From positions 1 to 17,948 of the forward strand of contig CBDUOH010000044.1 in assembly GCA_965368815.1 (NCBI GenBank): a stretch of DNA of 17,948 nucleotides, written 5' to 3'. Source of the stretch: UBA5794 sp965368815. Its GTDB lineage: Bacteria > Actinomycetota > Acidimicrobiia > Spongiisociales > UBA5794. The translations under genes and the position numbers were made by a program. This document shows positions 14,545-17,948 of this stretch, one piece after another. Position 1 is the first letter of the stretch. Each line of letters starts with the position of its first letter. Under the pieces are notes generated by a model that ran no database searches, was not told the DNA's origin, and saw only the letters and a program-made list of their open reading frames with translations.

Positions 14545-17299
14545 ACAACCGCATCGGCTGATCGTGGCGTGATGGTATCCATCGGCCTCCGACTCGGCGA
14601 ATCTTGATCCGGGCATCCACCACGGTGACGCCTTCTCCCGGCGCGGCAACCTTGACCGGATTGAGGTCCATCTCGACGATTTCAGGGTGGTTGTCGATCA
14701 ACGCCGACACCCGGAGGAGCGTCTCGATCACCGCCTCGATGTCACCGGCTGGTTCGCCTCGATAGCCCTCGAGCAGCCGGGCGGACTTGACCTGTGAGAT
14801 CATCTCCCGCGCATCGAGGTCCGTGAGCGGATGGATGCGGAACGCCACATCGCCGATCAGCTCGACGAAGACGCCTCCGAGTCCGAATCCGAGGAGGGGT
14901 CCGAAGTTCGGGTCCTCGACCATACCGATGAGCACCTCGTGCCCACCATCGACGAACTCCTGGACCAGAACACCTTCGGGATCCGGAACAGCTGCGGTCA
15001 CACGGTCGAATCCGCTTCGCACTGCGTCGTCGCCGACGAGGTTGAGTGCGACACCACCCACGTCGGACTTGTGCACCGCCGATGCGGAAACCACCTTGAG
15101 CACAACCGGTCCGCCGATCTCGTGGGCGAACGCAATCGCCTCCTCGACGGTGGCGACCACCTGGGAACGTGGAATCCGGATCCCGTAGCTGTCGAGCACC
15201 TGATCGACGGCATCAGGCTCCAACCAGACCTGCTCACCGTCAGTGTCAGGGATAGCCGTACGGATGTGTTCCGTCGCCCGCTCGACATCGATGTCGGAGA
15301 AGGTGACCACGTTCCCGATCGGCTTTTCGAGCCACTCGGCGTAGCCAACTGCCTTGGCGAGGGCCTGAGCAGCCCGTTCAGGGAACGAGAAAGCGGGAAA
15401 CCGCGCCAGCTCGCTCGCAAGTTCCGTCGGAGCGCCCGCCGAGTCCATGTAGACACTCAGGAAGGTCTTGTCGCCGCTCGCTCCCTCGGCTGCGCGACGG
15501 ATCGCCACGGCTGTTTCTTTGGTTCCCTCGATCGACGCCGGGATGTACAGGGCGATCAAGGCATCGATCTCGTCTGTTGCGAGGAGCGCCGCGATTGCTT
15601 TCTCATACTCATCGGGGCCAGCAGCCGCAATCATGTCGACGGGATTGGCCACGGCCGCATCGTTTGACAGGAACGACCGCAGATGGTCCTGCAGCTCGTC
15701 CGAGAACGTCGGCACTTCAAGACCTTCTGACTCAAGCGCATCGACCGCAAGGATTGCAGGACCGCCTGCGTTCGTGACCACGCCGACCCTTCTGCCGCGA
15801 GGGACAGGCTGGTTTGCGAGCAGCGCCGTGACATCGAACAGCTCCTCAAGTGTCGTCACACGGATGACTCCGGCCTGTGAGAACAATGCATCCACGGCCA
15901 CGTCGAGGCTCGCGAGCGACCCGGTGTGGCTCGATGCGGCCTTCGCCCCGGCGGCGGTTCGTCCTGACTTGACCGCGACAATGGGCTTGTTCCGCCCGAT
16001 TCGACGTGCGATCCGAGAAAAGCGCCTTGGATTACCGAACGACTCGACGTACAACAGGATGACGTCGGTGTTGGGGTCATCCTCCCAGAACAGGAGAAGG
16101 TCGTTGCCCGACACGTCAGCTTTGTTCCCCACCGACACGAAGGTCGAGATCCCGATGTTGAGATCTGTTGCGTAGTCCAGGATTGCCAGCCCGAGCGCTC
16201 CACTCTGCGACGACATCGCAACGTTGCCTCGTGGGGGCACGATGGGTCCGAACTGTCCGTCGAAGCTCACGGCGAGATCGGTGTTGAGCAATCCCATGCA
16301 GTTCGGACCGACCATCCGCATGCCAGCCGAACGCACGATCTCAAGGAGCTCCTTCTCGAGCTTGGCGCCTTCGGGACCGGTCTCCGAGAAACCTGCCGAG
16401 ATCACACACAGCGCCTTGACACCCTTCTTGGCGCATTGGCGCGCCGTGTCGATGACATGGGCAGCGGGGACGACGATGAAGGCAAGATCCACCGGTGCCT
16501 CTATGTCGAGGACCGATTTGTAGGAGGGGATCGACCGAACGACCGTGGTTCGCGGATTCACGGGGTAGACCGGCCCGGTGAAGTCGGCATTGATGATGTT
16601 GTTGAACAGGCGCCCACCGATCGAGGTCTTCGATCGACTTGCACCGATCACGGCGATCGACGCCGGGTAGAACAGCGGCATGAGGCTTGCGGCCGTCGCT
16701 CTTCGTTCCGCCTCGCCTTCGGCCGTCATCACGGAGGCAGATTCCTCGGTGGGGATCGACACCGTGTAGACGCCTTCGTCGATCTCACGGGTCAATGTGA
16801 ATCCTGCATTGCGGAACACCCGCATCATGGCGTGGTTGTCTGCGAGCACATACGCCTTGAAGTCGGTAACCCCTTGCTGACGCGCATACGCAGCGGTGCG
16901 GAACACGAGCAACGTGCCGATGCCGCGTCCCTGCATGTCGTCGGCGACCGTGAACGCAACTTCTGCGTCCTGGGGCCGATCCGGGGTTCCCGTGTACCGG
17001 CCGACGCCGACGAGACGCTCATCGACGATTGCAACGAATGCCATCTCCCTGAGATAGTCGATCTCCGTGAATTCGATGAGTTCGGTTGGCGTGAGTTCTC
17101 GTTTGACCCGGAAGAATCGGAAGTAGCTCGTCTGGGTCGACATGTTCGCCACGAATTCCTGGAGCGCGTCCGCATCCCCGGGGACTATGGGACGGATGCG
17201 GACTGTTCCTCCGTCCAACAACACAGCATCCTGCTCCCAATCCGCGGGGTAGCCCGGCGGCGTGTCGGTCAATGAGGATGCGATATGAACTTCGACCAT
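14543..17299 (-). CDS. GNAT acetyltransferase fused to NDP-forming acyl-CoA synthetase
   Basis: The product is 918 residues. An N-terminal GNAT domain (about 33-182) carries the acetyl-CoA loop QGRGIG (123-128). It is followed by a CoA-binding Rossmann domain (VIGASRS at 217, GPNCMG at 331), a succinyl-CoA-ligase-like domain (SQSGALG at 364; SSHTGS with His458) and a C-terminal ATP-grasp domain (VVLKVVSASAVHKSDVGG and EMDLNPVKV). This order, GNAT first, matches type II actinobacterial lysine acetyltransferases, which control AMP-forming acetyl-CoA synthetase. His458 is at the position phosphorylated in active ADP-forming acetyl-CoA synthetases, so the synthetase part may be functional. ATG 17299 is preferred over 17335 because AGGGTG precedes it and the longer start abuts a terminator hairpin. 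It heads the operon ending in menF. Confidence 0.94.
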   Translation of the reverse strand: MVEVHIASSLTDTPPGYPADWEQDAVLLDGGTVRIRPIVPGDADALQEFVANMSTQTSYFRFFRVKRELTPTELIEFTEIDYLREMAFVAIVDERLVGVGRYTGTPDRPQDAEVAFTVADDMQGRGIGTLLVFRTAAYARQQGVTDFKAYVLADNHAMMRVFRNAGFTLTREIDEGVYTVSIPTEESASVMTAEGEAERRATAASLMPLFYPASIAVIGASRSKTSIGGRLFNNIINADFTGPVYPVNPRTTVVRSIPSYKSVLDIEAPVDLAFIVVPAAHVIDTARQCAKKGVKALCVISAGFSETGPEGAKLEKELLEIVRSAGMRMVGPNCMGLLNTDLAVSFDGQFGPIVPPRGNVAMSSQSGALGLAILDYATDLNIGISTFVSVGNKADVSGNDLLLFWEDDPNTDVILLYVESFGNPRRFSRIARRIGRNKPIVAVKSGRTAAGAKAASSHTGSLASLDVAVDALFSQAGVIRVTTLEELFDVTALLANQPVPRGRRVGVVTNAGGPAILAVDALESEGLEVPTFSDELQDHLRSFLSNDAAVANPVDMIAAAGPDEYEKAIAALLATDEIDALIALYIPASIEGTKETAVAIRRAAEGASGDKTFLSVYMDSAGAPTELASELARFPAFSFPERAAQALAKAVGYAEWLEKPIGNVVTFSDIDVERATEHIRTAIPDTDGEQVWLEPDAVDQVLDSYGIRIPRSQVVATVEEAIAFAHEIGGPVVLKVVSASAVHKSDVGGVALNLVGDDAVRSGFDRVTAAVPDPEGVLVQEFVDGGHEVLIGMVEDPNFGPLLGFGLGGVFVELIGDVAFRIHPLTDLDAREMISQVKSARLLEGYRGEPAGDIEAVIETLLRVSALIDNHPEIVEMDLNPVKVAAPGEGVTVVDARIKIRRVGGRWIPSRHDQPMRL

Positions 17300-17302
17300 G
17301 TC

Positions 17303-17308
17303 ACCCTT
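17303..17308 (-). promoter_or_regulatory. Ribosome-binding site for the GNAT/acyl-CoA synthetase gene
   Basis: AAGGGT (minus strand, 17308 to 17303) within AAGGGTGAC lies 3 bases before the ATG at 17299. It supports this start over the in-frame ATG at 17335. I found no clear -10 element in the short stretch between the hairpin and this site. Confidence 0.55.
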
Positions 17309-17339
17309 GTTTGTTCGCTTGCGCCATTGTCGCACGCGG

Positions 17340-17369
17340 AAGCGCCCCCCGGGTCGCCGGGGGGCGCTT
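17340..17369 (-). terminator. Strong hairpin, likely terminator after cadI
   Basis: The arms AAGCGCCCCCC (17340-17350) and GGGGGGCGCTT (17359-17369) pair perfectly over 11 bases around an 8-base loop. The hairpin lies 14 bases past the cadI stop and before the next gene's start. There is no T-run after it on the minus strand, so it would be a U-less terminator of the kind proposed for actinobacteria. It separates cadI from the operon downstream. Confidence 0.75.
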
Positions 17370-17383
17370 GGGCAGTGATCGGT

Positions 17384-17890
17384 CTACACCAACGCGGTGC
17401 AGCAAGCCGCCGGCTCGGCTTCGAGCGACTCCGGGGTGCACCCACAGGCCGGGTCGGAGCACGCGCATCCGGCGGCAGCAGCGATTGGTTCCCCCGTCCC
17501 TACAGGATTGTCGTCAAGCACCGTGTAGTACTCCCAGCGTTCGCCATCGGGTGCGACAGCCCACACCTTGTCCTGTGTGGCATAGCAGCACGTCACTTCC
17601 TGCTCGATGTCGATCGACATGTCGACACTCTTCATGCGGTCGATTGCATGGTCGACATCTGCCGAGGTCGGCACTTCGACACCGAGGTGGTTGATCGTGC
17701 CCCCTGCGTCACCGGACGCGAACAGGATCAGCTTGAGGGGTGGTTCGGCAATGGCGAAGTTCGCGTATCCATCCCTCAGCTTGGTCGGCTCGGTGCCGAA
17801 GAGGTCCGAATAGAACTTGATCGACGAGGCCAGATCCGACACGTTGAGTGCGAGTTGGATCCGCCCCGTTTCCGGCGTTGTCGTGTACAT
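17384..17890 (-). CDS. cadI: CadI/ArsI-family metal(loid)-response metalloprotein
   Basis: This 168-residue vicinal-oxygen-chelate (glyoxalase-fold) protein closely matches, from memory, mycobacterial CadI: QLALNVSDL, GYANFAIAEPPLKL, NHLGVEV, TCCYATQDKVW and GERWEYYTVL. Gln12, His68 and Glu120 are the likely metal ligands. The vicinal Cys101-Cys102 corresponds to the arsenic-binding pair of ArsI, the C-As lyase that breaks down organoarsenicals. The tail is Cys-rich, with Cys142, 144, 149, 151, 163 and 164. CadI proteins are induced by cadmium or arsenic, but whether this one has C-As lyase activity cannot be read here. The ATG at 17890 is chosen for its AGGAG at 17904-17900; an in-frame ATG at 17941 would lie in the operator. 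No arsR gene is in the window; it may lie beyond the right edge. Confidence 0.92.
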   Translation of the reverse strand: MYTTTPETGRIQLALNVSDLASSIKFYSDLFGTEPTKLRDGYANFAIAEPPLKLILFASGDAGGTINHLGVEVPTSADVDHAIDRMKSVDMSIDIEQEVTCCYATQDKVWAVAPDGERWEYYTVLDDNPVGTGEPIAAAAGCACSDPACGCTPESLEAEPAACCTALV

Positions 17891-17904
17891 CGTTGATTTC
17901 TCCT

Positions 17905-17926
17905 CATATCGATGTCTGTCGATATG
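17905..17926 (-). promoter_or_regulatory. ArsR/SmtB-like operator palindrome
   Basis: CATATCGA (17905-17912) and TCGATATG (17919-17926) are perfect inverted repeats with a 6-base spacer. They abut the cadI ribosome-binding site. AT-rich palindromes of this kind in front of cadI or ars genes are usual targets of ArsR/SmtB repressors. The regulator itself is not seen here. Confidence 0.7.
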
Positions 17927-17927
17927 A

Positions 17928-17936
17928 ACAATAGCA
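17928..17936 (-). promoter_or_regulatory. Candidate extended -10 of the cadI promoter
   Basis: TGCTATTGT on the minus strand (17936-17928) fits the extended -10 pattern TGnTANNNT. It predicts a start near 17921, inside the operator palindrome, so a bound repressor would block initiation. The distance to the ATG leaves a leader of roughly 30 bases containing AGGAG. Confidence 0.45.
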
Positions 17937-17938
17937 CT

Positions 17939-17948
17939 CATATCGATG
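17939..17948 (-). promoter_or_regulatory. Second operator half-site, cut by window edge
   Basis: CATATCGATG at 17939-17948 repeats exactly the ten bases at 17905-17914, 34 bases away. It also forms an inverted repeat with TCGATATG at 17919-17926 across 12 bases. It may be the first half of a second palindrome continuing past the edge, placing the -10 between two repressor sites. Confidence 0.5.

Noticed and set aside
14831..17275. Long plus-strand frames opposite the acyl-CoA synthetase gene
   Set aside because: They are antisense shadows of a well-conserved multidomain protein and show no family motifs.

Overview
This window looks like chromosomal DNA of a high-GC actinobacterium. The closest matches I recognise from memory are mycobacterial: the MenB and CadI sequences are strongly mycobacterium-like. 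The type II protein acetyltransferase layout, the tightly packed genes and the frequent apparent leaderless starts also fit Actinomycetota, possibly a deep lineage such as Acidimicrobiia, but I cannot place it more precisely. I see no mobile elements, tRNAs, rRNAs or CRISPR arrays. It holds 15 protein genes, one of them cut by the left edge. No gap between genes exceeds about 85 bases.

Layout. (1) 1-1566, minus: a YihY/BrkB membrane protein followed by the N-terminal half of an ABC exporter. (2) 1633-4205, plus: a secreted lipoprotein with a PQQ-like beta-propeller, overlapping a membrane protein whose C-terminal endonuclease/exonuclease/phosphatase (EEP) fold has lost its catalytic residues. 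(3) 4275-6218, plus: an M3 zinc oligopeptidase. (4) 6210-13092: a menaquinone cluster in three blocks, menE plus a short-chain dehydrogenase-like protein (minus), menB-menA-menD (plus) and menF (minus). (5) 11776-17299, minus: one coupled operon running GNAT/NDP-forming acyl-CoA synthetase, CBS-BON protein, alpha/beta hydrolase, menF. (6) 17384-17948, minus: a CadI/ArsI-type metal(loid)-response dioxygenase-fold protein with an ArsR-like operator.

How the genes work together. MenF makes isochorismate, MenD makes SEPHCHC, MenE activates o-succinylbenzoate, MenB closes the naphthoate ring and MenA prenylates it. MenC, the DHNA-CoA thioesterase and the final methyltransferase are not here. The alpha/beta hydrolase next to menF is a candidate for the MenH step. 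Because menF lies downstream of an acyl-CoA synthetase/acetyltransferase and a CBS protein, entry into menaquinone synthesis may be tied to acetyl-CoA or energy status (inference).

The most striking pattern is in the gene starts. Seven genes have a TANNNT hexamer (TAGGCT three times, also TAGGGT, TACGCT, TACACT, TACTGT) lying 6-8 bases before the start codon and no convincing Shine-Dalgarno sequence. This is the signature of leaderless transcripts. Five others have a clear Shine-Dalgarno, and the remaining three overlap the upstream stop codon.
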